A stretch of 64,000 nucleotides of DNA from Kurthia populi. GTDB taxonomy: Bacteria; Bacillota; Bacilli; Bacillales_A; Planococcaceae. The stretch covers positions 1 through 64,000 of the forward strand of contig NZ_JBHUOR010000003.1 in assembly GCF_042686175.1 (NCBI RefSeq), in the 5' to 3' direction. The notes below the pieces were generated by a model that saw nothing but the letters and a program-made list of their open reading frames with translations, had not been told where the DNA came from and ran no database searches. This document shows, in pieces, positions 35,936-44,411 of the stretch. The stretch's first letter is position 1. Each line of letters begins with the position of its first letter. Position numbers and translations under genes: made by a program.

Positions 35936-37429
35936 ATGGAAAATCGTATTCGCTATGCTACATTACAAGATAAGGTTGTCTCAGCTGAGGAGGCAGCATC
36001 ATGGATTAACGACGGGTCACTTGTGGGGATGAGTGGCTTTACGCGTGCAGGGGATGCAAAAATAGTCCCACTAGCGCTTGTCGAACGCGCTAAAAAGGAG
36101 CGTTTCCAAATTGATGTTTTTACTGGGGCTTCACTTGGCCCAGAAGTTGATGAAAAAATGGCAGCAGCAGGCATTATTCGAAAACGTGCACCCTATCAAG
36201 GAGATCCGGTCATTCGTAACCTTATTAATACAGGTAAGGTACTCTATATGGATGCGCATTTATCTCAAAATGCTGAATTAGTCCGTACAGGCATTGTTGG
36301 CCCAATTGATTACTTAATCATTGAAGCCGTTGCGATTACTGAAGAGGGCCATATTGTACCGACAACATCTGTCGGTAACTCAGCAATCATGGCACAGTAT
36401 GCACAGAATATTATTATTGAATTAAATACTTCTCACCCACTTGATTTAGAGGGCTTACATGATATTTATATTCCAGGGGACCAAGGGCATCGCCAGCCAA
36501 TTCCAATGACAAATATCGAGCAGCGTCTTGGAACAACGGCCATTCCTTTAGACCCAGCAAAGATTAAAGGCATTGTGCTCTCTGATATTACGGATGCCCC
36601 GTCATTAATTGTCCAGCCTGACGCGGAAACAGCACAAATTGCCGAGCACCTGCTTCATTTTTTACGTGAAGAAATTAAAATTGGACGCTTAACAGAACGA
36701 TTAGCACCACTGCAATCAGGTGTTGGTTCTGTGGCGAATGCGGTGTTAAATGGCTTCTTAAATTCAGAATTTCATGATTTAGAAGTGTATTCAGAGGTAC
36801 TGCAGGATGCGGTATTTGACCTAATTGATGCAGGCAAAGTTCGTTTTGCCTCTGCAACATCGATTACATTAAGTAAAGAATGCGGCGATCGAGTGTATGG
36901 TAATCTTGATAACTATAAAGATAAGCTTGTACTACGCCCACAAGAGATTTCAAATCACCCCGAAATTATTCGTCGTTTAGGTTTAATTTCCGTTAATACT
37001 GCACTGGAGGTTGATATTTATGGCAATGTCAATTCAACCCATGTATCCGGCGTTAAAATGATGAATGGTCTAGGTGGCTCTGGTGACTTCGCTCGAAATG
37101 CACGCCTTGGCATTTTCGTAACAAAATCCTATGCGAAGGGCGGTGCCATTTCATCTGTTGTCCCAATGGTATCGCATGTCGACCATACTGAGCATGATGT
37201 TGACGTAATTGTAACCGAGCAAGGCATTGCGGATTTACGCGGCTTAGCGCCAAAGGAACGTGCTAAGCTCATTATCGAGCATTGTTCGCATCCGGACTAC
37301 AAAGCACAGCTACAAGATTATTATGACCGCGCCGTTGAAAAAACCGGCAACGCACAAACGCCGCATATTTTAGAGGAAGCACTTTCTTGGCATACACGCC
37401 TTGCTACAGACAAAACCATGAAAAAATAA
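35936..37429 (+). CDS. acetyl-CoA hydrolase / succinyl-CoA:acetate CoA-transferase
   Basis: About 497 residues from ATG 35936, with GGAAGGGGAAG; the frame to 35903 lacks a site. Both halves of the AarC/Cat1/Ach1 family are present: GMSGFTRAGDAKIVP (near 32), PLQSGVGSVANAVLNG (near 258) and the catalytic glutamate in YSEVLQDAVFDLIDAG (near 284), then NVNSTHVSGVKMMNGLGGSGDFARN in pieces. It moves CoA between acetate and succinate or hydrolyses acetyl-CoA. Monocistronic, followed by repeat copy B. Confidence 0.9.
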   Translation: MENRIRYATLQDKVVSAEEAASWINDGSLVGMSGFTRAGDAKIVPLALVERAKKERFQIDVFTGASLGPEVDEKMAAAGIIRKRAPYQGDPVIRNLINTGKVLYMDAHLSQNAELVRTGIVGPIDYLIIEAVAITEEGHIVPTTSVGNSAIMAQYAQNIIIELNTSHPLDLEGLHDIYIPGDQGHRQPIPMTNIEQRLGTTAIPLDPAKIKGIVLSDITDAPSLIVQPDAETAQIAEHLLHFLREEIKIGRLTERLAPLQSGVGSVANAVLNGFLNSEFHDLEVYSEVLQDAVFDLIDAGKVRFASATSITLSKECGDRVYGNLDNYKDKLVLRPQEISNHPEIIRRLGLISVNTALEVDIYGNVNSTHVSGVKMMNGLGGSGDFARNARLGIFVTKSYAKGGAISSVVPMVSHVDHTEHDVDVIVTEQGIADLRGLAPKERAKLIIEHCSHPDYKAQLQDYYDRAVEKTGNAQTPHILEEALSWHTRLATDKTMKK

Positions 37430-37441
37430 GGTATCAAAAAA

Positions 37442-37575
37442 GTGGCTGGGACATAAGTGTAAAACAATCTCTCATATGAGCATAAGAAAAACCGGAATCG
37501 CGCTGTTGCGCGGTTCCGGTTTTTCGTTGCGAACACTAAAAAAAGAAAATAAAGTGTTTGTCCCAGCCTCTTTTG
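37442..37575. repeat. dispersed palindromic repeat, copy B
   Basis: 134 bp bounded by inverted ends GGCTGGGACA (37444) and TGTCCCAGCC (ending near 37569), with an internal hairpin ACCGGAATCGCGC...GCGCGGTTCCGGTTTT. It closely matches 18130-18264; a single end copy (TTTTGTCCCAGCCTCTTT) is at 89-106. It can act as terminator on both strands. Confidence 0.8.
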
Positions 37576-37578
37576 TTT

Positions 37579-38424
37579 TTAAATTTCTTCGTTAAACTTA
37601 CATGTGCTAATATCGCGACGGAGGCCTAGTGCACGTGGCACCATCGTTTCGAGTAATAAATCTTCTTCTTCGAAAATGATTTTTTTCAGTTCGATGCCAA
37701 AGAAATGCTTCATGCGAGATTCCGTCATCACTTCATTAGTTGGACCAAAAACAAGTCCCTTATCCTTACCTGTCATTAAGACATGGTCCGCTAAGTAAAA
37801 GGCATGGTTTGGATAATGCGTATTAATAATACAAGAAATCCCTTTTTCTTCCGATAAACGACGAATTGTTTGTAAAATAACAATTTGTTTTTGAATATCT
37901 AAGTGCGATTCTGGCTCATCTAAAATTAAGACTTCCGGATTCGATACAAGTGTACGAGCAATTAATGCAAGCTGCAATTCCCCACCGCTGACTTCATTGC
38001 ATGATTTATGGGCTAAATGACGAATGCCCACTGTATCAAGCGCTTCAAGTGCCGCTTCTTTATCCTTCTTCGATGGCTGTGCTAGCGTACTAATGTATGG
38101 TGCACGTCCCATGATGACTAATTCTTCTAATGAATAACCAAATGTCATTTTATGTGCTTGCGGTACGTAGCCAATACGCTTCCACAGCTCTTTTTTTGAA
38201 TAGCTTGTCATTGGCTGATCATCAATAATTGTTTCGCCCTCTGTCCAGTCAAGTAAGCCGGTAATGCATTTAAGCATCGTCGTTTTCCCTGCACCATTTG
38301 GACCAAGAATTGATAAAATCTCGCCTGCTTCAAGTGTAAAGTTTACATTTTTCGCATATAAGTTTGGTAGCGTTTGTTTGCGCTTCATATAGTGGAAATT
38401 TCCGTTACGTACTTCTAACTTCAC
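37579..38424 (-). CDS. iron-siderophore ABC transporter, ATP-binding protein
   Basis: 281 residues from GTG 38424, overlapping the permease stop (GTGA) with GGAGG 9 bases before; the TTG at 38430 is too near the site. Walker A GPNGAGKTT (near 41), signature SGGELQLALIARTL (near 140) and Walker B VLILDEPESHLD (near 159) are intact. FepC/FhuC class. The operon has substrate-binding protein, permease and ATPase in that order. Confidence 0.92.
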   Translation of the reverse strand: MKLEVRNGNFHYMKRKQTLPNLYAKNVNFTLEAGEILSILGPNGAGKTTMLKCITGLLDWTEGETIIDDQPMTSYSKKELWKRIGYVPQAHKMTFGYSLEELVIMGRAPYISTLAQPSKKDKEAALEALDTVGIRHLAHKSCNEVSGGELQLALIARTLVSNPEVLILDEPESHLDIQKQIVILQTIRRLSEEKGISCIINTHYPNHAFYLADHVLMTGKDKGLVFGPTNEVMTESRMKHFFGIELKKIIFEEEDLLLETMVPRALGLRRDISTCKFNEEI

Positions 38425-39422
38425 GCCCAACGACCTCCCATACGACGTAATAAGTAAGCAAAGAATGGCGCACCGATAATCGCTGTTAAAATCGATAACG
38501 GAATTTCTGTTGCTGTTAAACTACGTGCTAAATCATCAATGATTAATAAGTAAACACTCCCAATTGCCAGTGATACGGGTAAGACAAATTGATTGTTGTT
38601 CCCAACAAACATACGCGCGACATGGGGGATGATTAAACCAACCCAGCCAACAATCCCTGCAGCCGCTACTGTCGCCGCTGTAATAATTGTGGCACCCGCA
38701 ATAACTGCCCATTTCAGCGCTGTCACTGGAATCCCCATTGACTTCGCCTCGTCCTCTGGTAATGTTAATAAGTTTAAACGCCAGCGTAAGACGTATAAAA
38801 TTAGCATCCCGAATAAAATAATCGGACCTGCGATATATAAATCACGATACGTTGCTGTACCAAGACTCCCCATTAGCCAATACGTAATCGCTGGTAATTT
38901 TTCCTCTGGGTCGGCCACAAATTTCGTTAACGAAATAAGTGCATTAAATAACGCAGAGGTAATAACCCCGGCTAAAACGAACATATAAATGGCCGCATTT
39001 TTACGATTTCCGGCTACAAAGAATGTAAATAAAATCGCTAGTAGACCAAAGACAAGCGCAAGTAATTGTGCTGTTACGCCTTGACCAAATAATAAAATAC
39101 CTAGTGAAGCACCAAAGCCGGCACCTGCAGATACCCCTAAAATATCAGGTGATACAAGCGGGTTTCCGAACATCCCTTGGAAGCTAGCACCTGCCATCGC
39201 AAGGCCACCACCAATTAGTAGTGCTAAAAGAATACGTGGGAAACGTACATTCATCACAACAGTTTCTTCCATATTCGACCACGTTTGGTCAATTGGGAAA
39301 ACCTGTGATGTAAGAATTTTCACAATCGTTATAGGGTCTACATAAAAACGACCAATCCCAAGTGACACAACAGCTACAACAATCGGCAGTAGCCACATTA
39401 ACGCAATTTGCCATTTCTTCAT
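38421..39422 (-). CDS. iron-siderophore ABC transporter, permease (FecCD family)
   Basis: 333 residues, about nine spans. FecCD features: RFPRILLALLIGGGLAMAGASFQGMFGNPL (in pieces, near 54-84), PDILGVSAGAGFGASLG and GWVGLIIPHVARMFVG (near 262), the last being the ATPase contact. Only one permease is encoded, so it acts as a homodimer. It starts 12 bases after the binding-protein gene. Confidence 0.93.
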   Translation of the reverse strand: MKKWQIALMWLLPIVVAVVSLGIGRFYVDPITIVKILTSQVFPIDQTWSNMEETVVMNVRFPRILLALLIGGGLAMAGASFQGMFGNPLVSPDILGVSAGAGFGASLGILLFGQGVTAQLLALVFGLLAILFTFFVAGNRKNAAIYMFVLAGVITSALFNALISLTKFVADPEEKLPAITYWLMGSLGTATYRDLYIAGPIILFGMLILYVLRWRLNLLTLPEDEAKSMGIPVTALKWAVIAGATIITAATVAAAGIVGWVGLIIPHVARMFVGNNNQFVLPVSLAIGSVYLLIIDDLARSLTATEIPLSILTAIIGAPFFAYLLRRMGGRWA

Positions 39423-39434
39423 GTTAGGACACTC

Positions 39435-40571
39435 CTATTGTTTTGCAGCTTCAGAAGAAGGATGTAAAATCGTTTCCTCTTCATCATCTGTTACATCAAA
39501 GTTGTAGAAATCTTTATAATACGTTTTAATTTCATCGTTCATGTCGTAATCAAATAATTCTGGTTGGTTATGATTTGCCATCCATTTCAGCATAAGTGGT
39601 GCGTCACCTGATGGTGGGAACCAGCGATAAATACCTAGAGGAATCTTATACACTTTTTTATCTTGAACGGCTTTCACGTCGCTCCAGTCTTGACCTGAAA
39701 TTTTGTTGTTAAATAAGTCTTCTGGTTGTGTTTCAGTGAAGTTCGTAATGTAGATAATATCTGGATTCCATTTATAGATTTGTTCCATATTCACTTCTTT
39801 TTGGCCTTGGACACCGTCGCCTGACACGATATCATAGCCACCTGTTTGATTGACCCAGTATTCGCCCCATAGGTTTTGACCCGCTACAACGATTGATTTA
39901 TCGCTATGTTGGTGTAGCACAAGGACACGTGGTTTATCTTCTTTTTCAACATTTTTTAGCTTTGTATCGATTTCTTTTTGCACATTTGTAACATTATCAA
40001 CATATTTGTCAGCGCGATCTAATGCGTCGCCACCTTTAATTTCTGCTGTTACTTTTAACCAGCTGTTGAATGTTTCTACCGGATTTGCATCTGCTACTTC
40101 AACAGTTTGTAAGGCAACTGTTGAGATACCCGCTTCATCTAATTTTTCGATTGATTTTGTATCATTTGCAATTTCAAAATAAACTTGTGGGTCAACATTC
40201 ATTAACTCTTCGACATTTAACTCACCATTTTGGATAAAGTCTGTTGATGCTTTTAACACATCTGGAGACATTTTCGCAAGCATTGAGTTTGATGCTGCAT
40301 TATATGAGTTTGGGTGCATCCCAACGATTTCTTTTGTTGAGTTTGTCGCAACGAACCAGGTTGAAAAGTACGGTAAAATCCCCCCTACAACGACACGATC
40401 CACATCTCCTGGAATCGTTACATCTCTACCTAATTGGTCTTGAATCATTTTTTCTTCTGCTGTTGTTTGCTTGTCGCTTGAAGAAGTTGTTTTGCTCTCT
40501 TCATTCCCACATGCTGCTAACAGCCCAGCTGCTAATGTTACAGCTGCTAAAAAGCCATATTTCTTTTTCAT
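39435..40571 (-). CDS. iron-siderophore ABC transporter, substrate-binding lipoprotein
   Basis: 378 residues; signal peptide with lipobox LAAC (Cys21) and a Ser/Thr-rich linker, then the periplasmic-binding fold (QDQLGRDVTIPGDVDRVVV at the start, EQIYKWNPDIIYITNF near 256). Class III (helical backbone), used for ferric siderophores, heme or cobalamin. Two Fur boxes in front of the gene make iron the likely cargo. Confidence 0.92.
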   Translation of the reverse strand: MKKKYGFLAAVTLAAGLLAACGNEESKTTSSSDKQTTAEEKMIQDQLGRDVTIPGDVDRVVVGGILPYFSTWFVATNSTKEIVGMHPNSYNAASNSMLAKMSPDVLKASTDFIQNGELNVEELMNVDPQVYFEIANDTKSIEKLDEAGISTVALQTVEVADANPVETFNSWLKVTAEIKGGDALDRADKYVDNVTNVQKEIDTKLKNVEKEDKPRVLVLHQHSDKSIVVAGQNLWGEYWVNQTGGYDIVSGDGVQGQKEVNMEQIYKWNPDIIYITNFTETQPEDLFNNKISGQDWSDVKAVQDKKVYKIPLGIYRWFPPSGDAPLMLKWMANHNQPELFDYDMNDEIKTYYKDFYNFDVTDDEEETILHPSSEAAKQ

Positions 40572-40615
40572 TTTTGTCTTCCTTCCACAAATAAAGCGTT
40601 TTCTATACTATTTAT

Positions 40616-40776
40616 TTGATTATCATTATCAATTATTTATTCTTCTCTATTCTATTGATAATCATTTTCAATTTCAACGAATTTTGTCGAAAATACGTGT
40701 AATAGACGATATTTCGACAAAATTAATGTCGAATGATAGCGAATATAGTATGCTAATTGCGAGTGATTATCATTTA
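40616..40776. promoter_or_regulatory. three Fur boxes in divergent control region
   Basis: TTGATTATCATTATCAAT (40616-40633), ATTGATAATCATTTTCAAT (40654-40672) and TGATTATCATTTA (40764-40776) match the Bacillus Fur box TGATAATNATTATCA closely. The first two lie before the transporter operon (minus), the third 26 bp before the plus-strand pair, so both directions should be repressed by Fur with iron. Confidence 0.85.
40680..40724. promoter_or_regulatory. 13-bp inverted repeat between Fur boxes
   Basis: AATTTTGTCGAAA (40680-40692) and TTTCGACAAAATT (40712-40724) are perfect inverted copies, 19 bp apart. A further GTCGA follows at 40729. It does not resemble a Fur box and may bind a second regulator or fold in RNA. 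Confidence 0.6.
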
Positions 40777-40801
40777 TATGTAAAACTAAAGGAGATTTTC
40801 T

Positions 40802-41425
40802 ATGAATTTATCAATTGCCCGCCTAGATCCGGGTCATGCATTTGGCATCAATGGCCAAATGGTGAAAATGACAGATTTAGCGATTAAAAACATTCCACAA
40901 TATACCTTAACGTCCGCTGCGCTAGAAGATGTAAACGTTTTAATCATTCCAAACTTCGTGGACCAAGAATTTTTGTATGCTAATAAAAACATTATCGAAC
41001 GCTTCTTAGCTGACAAAAACATCGTCGTTTTCTGTGGTCACCTATTCCGCCCTTGGCTACCAGGTGCGTCATTATTTATGCCTGAGCGTATTCAGCACCA
41101 CACAGACTATAATGTCTATCCACAAAACAATACGCCAATTTTTGATGGTGTCGAAACAGAAGATATGACGGTAAATAAAGGTGTCGCTGGTTTCTTCGCA
41201 CGTGGTTACTACCATACAACAGCTGAGCAAGAAGTTCATTTACGCTTTAAGAGCGGTCATGTCGTTACATATGTGGATCGTCATGCAACAAATGGTACAA
41301 TCGTTGTTCACGCAGGTCGTCCGCTACTAGGCTACAGTGGTCATAATAAAACAACAGATCGTATTCGCCCACAATTCCTTGCGTTCTTAACACAAGAACT
41401 AGCACGCTTACAGGAGGCACAATAA
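40802..41425 (+). CDS. unknown Fur-controlled protein, first of related pair
   Basis: 207 residues, AAAGGAG before ATG. No signal peptide or membrane span. Strand-helix-strand pattern VNVLIIPNFVDQEFL...NIVVFCG is like flavodoxin or class-I amidotransferase folds. The stretch aligns with DLDVLVVPSQLNGELL...GTVVAFG of the next gene, so the two are distant copies of each other. HLFRPWLPGASLF and YVDRHATNGTIVVHAGRPLLGY are other distinct stretches. I do not recognise a described family. Divergent from an iron transporter and behind a Fur box: probably iron-starvation induced. Confidence 0.75.
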   Translation: MNLSIARLDPGHAFGINGQMVKMTDLAIKNIPQYTLTSAALEDVNVLIIPNFVDQEFLYANKNIIERFLADKNIVVFCGHLFRPWLPGASLFMPERIQHHTDYNVYPQNNTPIFDGVETEDMTVNKGVAGFFARGYYHTTAEQEVHLRFKSGHVVTYVDRHATNGTIVVHAGRPLLGYSGHNKTTDRIRPQFLAFLTQELARLQEAQ

Positions 41426-41426
41426 T

Positions 41427-42032
41427 ATGAAAAAAATCGGTGTTATTTATTCAGGAAATGAAGCGCATTACCGCACATTTCATGAACCAAAAATCAGCCA
41501 ATTTATCGAAAAATTAATTTACCACCCTCAATTCGTAGGCACAGACATTAGCGATTTAGATGTCCTTGTTGTTCCTTCACAGTTAAACGGGGAATTATTA
41601 ATGCAGGGTGCACAAAAAATTCGTGAATTCGCGGCAAACGGCGGCACAGTTGTCGCATTTGGTCCACAGCCTTGGGAATGGATTCCTGAGCAAAAATGGG
41701 AAAACCGTGAAACAAACTTCTGGTGGTGGTTAGAAAAAGACGCGAAAAGCGGTCTTGTCTTAACAGCACCAGAGCATATTCTATTTAAAGATTTCTTAAC
41801 ACTTGATGATTGTACTTGGCACCAACATGGTTGCTTCTGGCCTACAGAGGATGCTGAAATTTTAATTGCAACAGAAGATGGTGGTGTGATTATGTACGAC
41901 CAAAAATTAGCAACAGGTGGCCGCTGGATTGTCACAACATTAGACCCAGACTACCACTTTGGCTCTTACTTCATGCCAGCAACAGAACGCTTTTTAGAAG
42001 GATTCTTCCCGTTCTTAGCTTCTGGTAAATAG
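41427..42032 (+). CDS. unknown Fur-controlled protein, second of related pair
   Basis: 201 residues. AGGAGG before ATG 41427, one base after the first gene's stop. Same fold pattern as its neighbour, with a tryptophan-rich middle (GPQPWEWIPEQKWENRETNFWWWLE) and histidines and cysteines in LDDCTWHQHGCFWPTED (near 130). The end (WIVTTLDPDYHFGSYFMPATERFLEGF) recalls the ThuA/amidotransferase-like proteins. No catalytic Cys-His-Glu set can be named with certainty. It is followed by a strong terminator. Confidence 0.75.
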   Translation: MKKIGVIYSGNEAHYRTFHEPKISQFIEKLIYHPQFVGTDISDLDVLVVPSQLNGELLMQGAQKIREFAANGGTVVAFGPQPWEWIPEQKWENRETNFWWWLEKDAKSGLVLTAPEHILFKDFLTLDDCTWHQHGCFWPTEDAEILIATEDGGVIMYDQKLATGGRWIVTTLDPDYHFGSYFMPATERFLEGFFPFLASGK

Positions 42033-42039
42033 GTATTAA

Positions 42040-42081
42040 AAAAGAAGGAATCGCGCAAAAAAGCGCGGTTCCTTCTTTTTG
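42040..42081 (+). terminator. terminator of the Fur-controlled pair
   Basis: GAAGGAATCGCGC and GCGCGGTTCCTTC pair around an A-rich loop, followed by TTTTTG. Confidence 0.85.
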
Positions 42082-42121
42082 TTATGAAGCTATAAATTGA
42101 GATAGTGTTTCAGTGTCTTTT

Positions 42122-42754
42122 CTACATTGTTAAATAGGGATATATTTTATGCCCATACGTGAAATACGTCGGGGCAGCATCTTCTATTTCATAAAAGGCC
42201 TTTGCTAAAATGCGCGCCTCATCTAATGTTAATTTATAAAAATCGAGGCCGGCGGGTAGAACGGTATTTAAATCGACACCCTCGACATCCTCTAGCTCAT
42301 ACTCGTCGATAAATTCACGCTCAAATGTGGCGTAATCTGGGTAGCCTTCAATAATACCCATATCGATAACCATCTCTTTTTTTGCATCAATCCGTATCGT
42401 GACGGTCGCATCTGCAAATGCCGCGTTTTTCTCTTTGTCTCGCGGTGTGATGCCAATTAATCCATACGTACGACTCTGTGGTTTTCGGAAACTATGCTGT
42501 GGATAGTGAGCCATCATATACTGAAGGCTTTCTTCGTTATACCCGGCATCACTTTCAGTCGTCAGCCCAAAATCTGCGAGCAGCACATTGTCATATGCGA
42601 GCGTCGGTAGCCCTCTTTGTAATCTTTTTACAATATCAATTGCCATACAAATGCTTTCAAATGTCGTTGCACTCCAATGATAATAAACATTGGCTACAAT
42701 GATACCATCAAAATTCAACGCTAAATTTAACCGTTCACCCAAAACCTTCGCCAC
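42122..42754 (-). CDS. hypothetical acidic protein
   Basis: Up to 210 residues, starting at GTG 42754 or at a TTG near 42742, which has AAGGTGG at better spacing. Acidic, no membrane span or signal. I do not recognise the family; the FTYGHKIYPYLTM end and the TYGLIGITPRDKEKN segment are distinctive. It lies 50 bp from DUF2812 gene; both may be unrelated. Confidence 0.6.
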   Translation of the reverse strand: MAKVLGERLNLALNFDGIIVANVYYHWSATTFESICMAIDIVKRLQRGLPTLAYDNVLLADFGLTTESDAGYNEESLQYMMAHYPQHSFRKPQSRTYGLIGITPRDKEKNAAFADATVTIRIDAKKEMVIDMGIIEGYPDYATFEREFIDEYELEDVEGVDLNTVLPAGLDFYKLTLDEARILAKAFYEIEDAAPTYFTYGHKIYPYLTM

Positions 42755-42804
42755 CTTTCCATTCTTCCCTATCCTTTCCCCGCTTTAGCAGGATTTTAAT
42801 CCCT

Positions 42805-43404
42805 TTATACTTGCTGCTGTAGCTTACGATATTCGTAATATGCGCTCAGTGATAATATAGCCGAGCCAATAACAATTAATGGGCAGAATAAACGCAGTAG
42901 CGCGAACGGCGTTTCAAACAGAAAGGCCTTCCAAAACAGCGAGCCTTCCATGTCCCACAAACCTCTTGTTAAATACATATTGTCTGGTGACAAATTGCCT
43001 TGCTGGAAAAGAATACATGACAGCACGAAAAATGGTAGGGCAAACATAAGACTATAATTCATAAGCTGCTTATAATAATTTTTCGTCGATTGTCTATCGG
43101 AGAAAAGCTGATCTGCCTCTTGTCCCTCGGATACCTTTTGCCAGTAATGCTTTCCTGAGCTACGGGAGCCTTGTAGATAGCTCCATCCAAAATCCTCATA
43201 CATCAGCTTATATTCTTCAAAGGCTTCTTTTTTCATAGCTTTTTGACAATCAATTCGTACAACATAGGCTTGTGATGTCTTTTCAAAGACAAAACCTGAA
43301 CACCATGAGTTGACTTTTGTAATTTTATAGCCTTGCTGTAGGAAGCCATTTAGCCATTGCTCTTCTTTTAAGACATTTATTCGGAACCAATTTGTTTTTT
43401 TCAT
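42805..43404 (-). CDS. DUF2812-family membrane protein
   Basis: 199 residues. N-terminal soluble part (FRINVLKEEQWLNGFLQQGYKI; YVVRIDCQ) with the usual DUF2812 look and two or three membrane spans after residue 115. Genes of this family regularly stand next to PadR regulators, as here (11-bp gap), and are thought to act as partner or target of them. Function unknown. Confidence 0.8.
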   Translation of the reverse strand: MKKTNWFRINVLKEEQWLNGFLQQGYKITKVNSWCSGFVFEKTSQAYVVRIDCQKAMKKEAFEEYKLMYEDFGWSYLQGSRSSGKHYWQKVSEGQEADQLFSDRQSTKNYYKQLMNYSLMFALPFFVLSCILFQQGNLSPDNMYLTRGLWDMEGSLFWKAFLFETPFALLRLFCPLIVIGSAILSLSAYYEYRKLQQQV

Positions 43405-43415
43405 CGCAAACCCTC

Positions 43416-43709
43416 CTAGTAAAGTGATAGTAAATGGACTAATCGAGCCTTTTCTACTGCTAAAATCCGCTGTCCTTCTGGTGTAATATGATAAATCTTT
43501 CGACGTCCCTCTAAGCCAACCTGCTCAATCCAATCGTATTTCGCCATATTGTCAAGTGCACCGTATAGCGTCCCAGCTGCTAGATGCACTTCGCCTTCGC
43601 TTAACTCGTCAATTTTTTGCATTATTGCGTAGCCATGAAGCGGCTCCTGTAGCGCAATTAAAATATAGTGCATCGTTTCGGATAATGGTAATAGCGGATG
43701 CTTCTTCAT
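43416..43709 (-). CDS. PadR-family transcriptional regulator
   Basis: 97 residues, the short PadR form without long C-terminal helix. HTH core HYILIALQEPLHGYAIMQKIDELSEGEV in pieces, then GTLYGALDNMAKYDWIEQV and the wing REGRRKIYHITPEG-like end. GAGGTG before ATG. First gene of a two-gene operon with the DUF2812 gene; its promoter carries three palindromes that are probably its own operator. Confidence 0.88.
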   Translation of the reverse strand: MKKHPLLPLSETMHYILIALQEPLHGYAIMQKIDELSEGEVHLAAGTLYGALDNMAKYDWIEQVGLEGRRKIYHITPEGQRILAVEKARLVHLLSLY

Positions 43710-43727
43710 ATGCTCACCTCTCTATTC

Positions 43728-43777
43728 AGTTCAACTTTATAATTCGATTATATACAGTCCAACTGAATAGTTCAACT
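43728..43777 (-). promoter_or_regulatory. PadR promoter with three palindromic operators
   Basis: Minus strand: TTGAAC (43775-43770), 17 bases, TATAAT (43752-43747). AGTTGAACT occurs at 43777-43769 over the -35 and at 43736-43728 downstream of the -10; CAGTTGGACTG lies in the spacer at 43765-43755. All three are small palindromes, so autorepression is likely. Confidence 0.7.
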
Positions 43778-43859
43778 ATATAGAATGAAATCCATCGAAA
43801 AAGGGTAAAGTGTACTACAATTCATATCTTTGTATTACTATTTTACGGGAGGTTTTAGT

Positions 43860-44360
43860 ATGGATATTCGAAAATTAACCGCGAATGATGCAAGCGCTTA
43901 CTTAACAATCCGTCACCGCGCTGTACGCGAAGAGCCTGAATCCTTTTCACCAACATTTGAGGAGGAACAGAAAAAAGATGTTGCTGTTTATGAACAGCAA
44001 CTAAGCAATCCATTCACAACAACCTATGGCATTTTTGATAATGGGGAGCTTGTAGGTGTCACAACACTCGAACAAAATCCATACGAAAAAATGAAGCATC
44101 TAGCGCAAATTGTGGGTGTCTATTTAGCACCAGAGCACCGAGGAAAGGGGTATAGTAAAGGGCTATTTCAATTCGTGGTTGACGATGCTCGCAAAAACCC
44201 ACAGCTTGAGCAACTTCGCCTATCGGTCGTTGATTCGATGATACCTGCTGTACGTCTCTATGAACGCATGGGCTTTGAAATTCTCTGTCATGATCCAAAA
44301 GTAATGAAGATGCCAGATGGTCATTACTTAAATGAATTGCAGATGATTTGTTTTTTATAA
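43860..44360 (+). CDS. GNAT-family N-acetyltransferase
   Basis: 166 residues from ATG 43860 with GGGAGG; the 43830 start is unsupported. YLAPEHRGKGYSKGLFQFVV (near 88-107) is the acetyl-CoA loop, and LSVVDSMIPAVRLYERMGFEI (near 127) the usual end. Acceptor unknown. Monocistronic. Confidence 0.88.
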   Translation: MDIRKLTANDASAYLTIRHRAVREEPESFSPTFEEEQKKDVAVYEQQLSNPFTTTYGIFDNGELVGVTTLEQNPYEKMKHLAQIVGVYLAPEHRGKGYSKGLFQFVVDDARKNPQLEQLRLSVVDSMIPAVRLYERMGFEILCHDPKVMKMPDGHYLNELQMICFL

Positions 44361-44366
44361 CAGTAA

Positions 44367-44408
44367 AAAAGCACGTGTAACGAATTTCCTCGTCACACGT
44401 GCTTTTCT
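44367..44408. terminator. bidirectional terminator
   Basis: AAGCACGTGT...ACACGTGCTTTT with inner ACGA/TCGT pairing; it separates the plus-strand acetyltransferase from the minus-strand aldehyde dehydrogenase. Confidence 0.85.
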
Positions 44409-44411
44409 TAT

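Noticed and set aside
40471..40887. 138-codon plus-strand frame across the iron-transporter control region
   Set aside because: It overlaps the signal-peptide end of the binding protein, all Fur boxes and the start of the next gene; no ribosome site.
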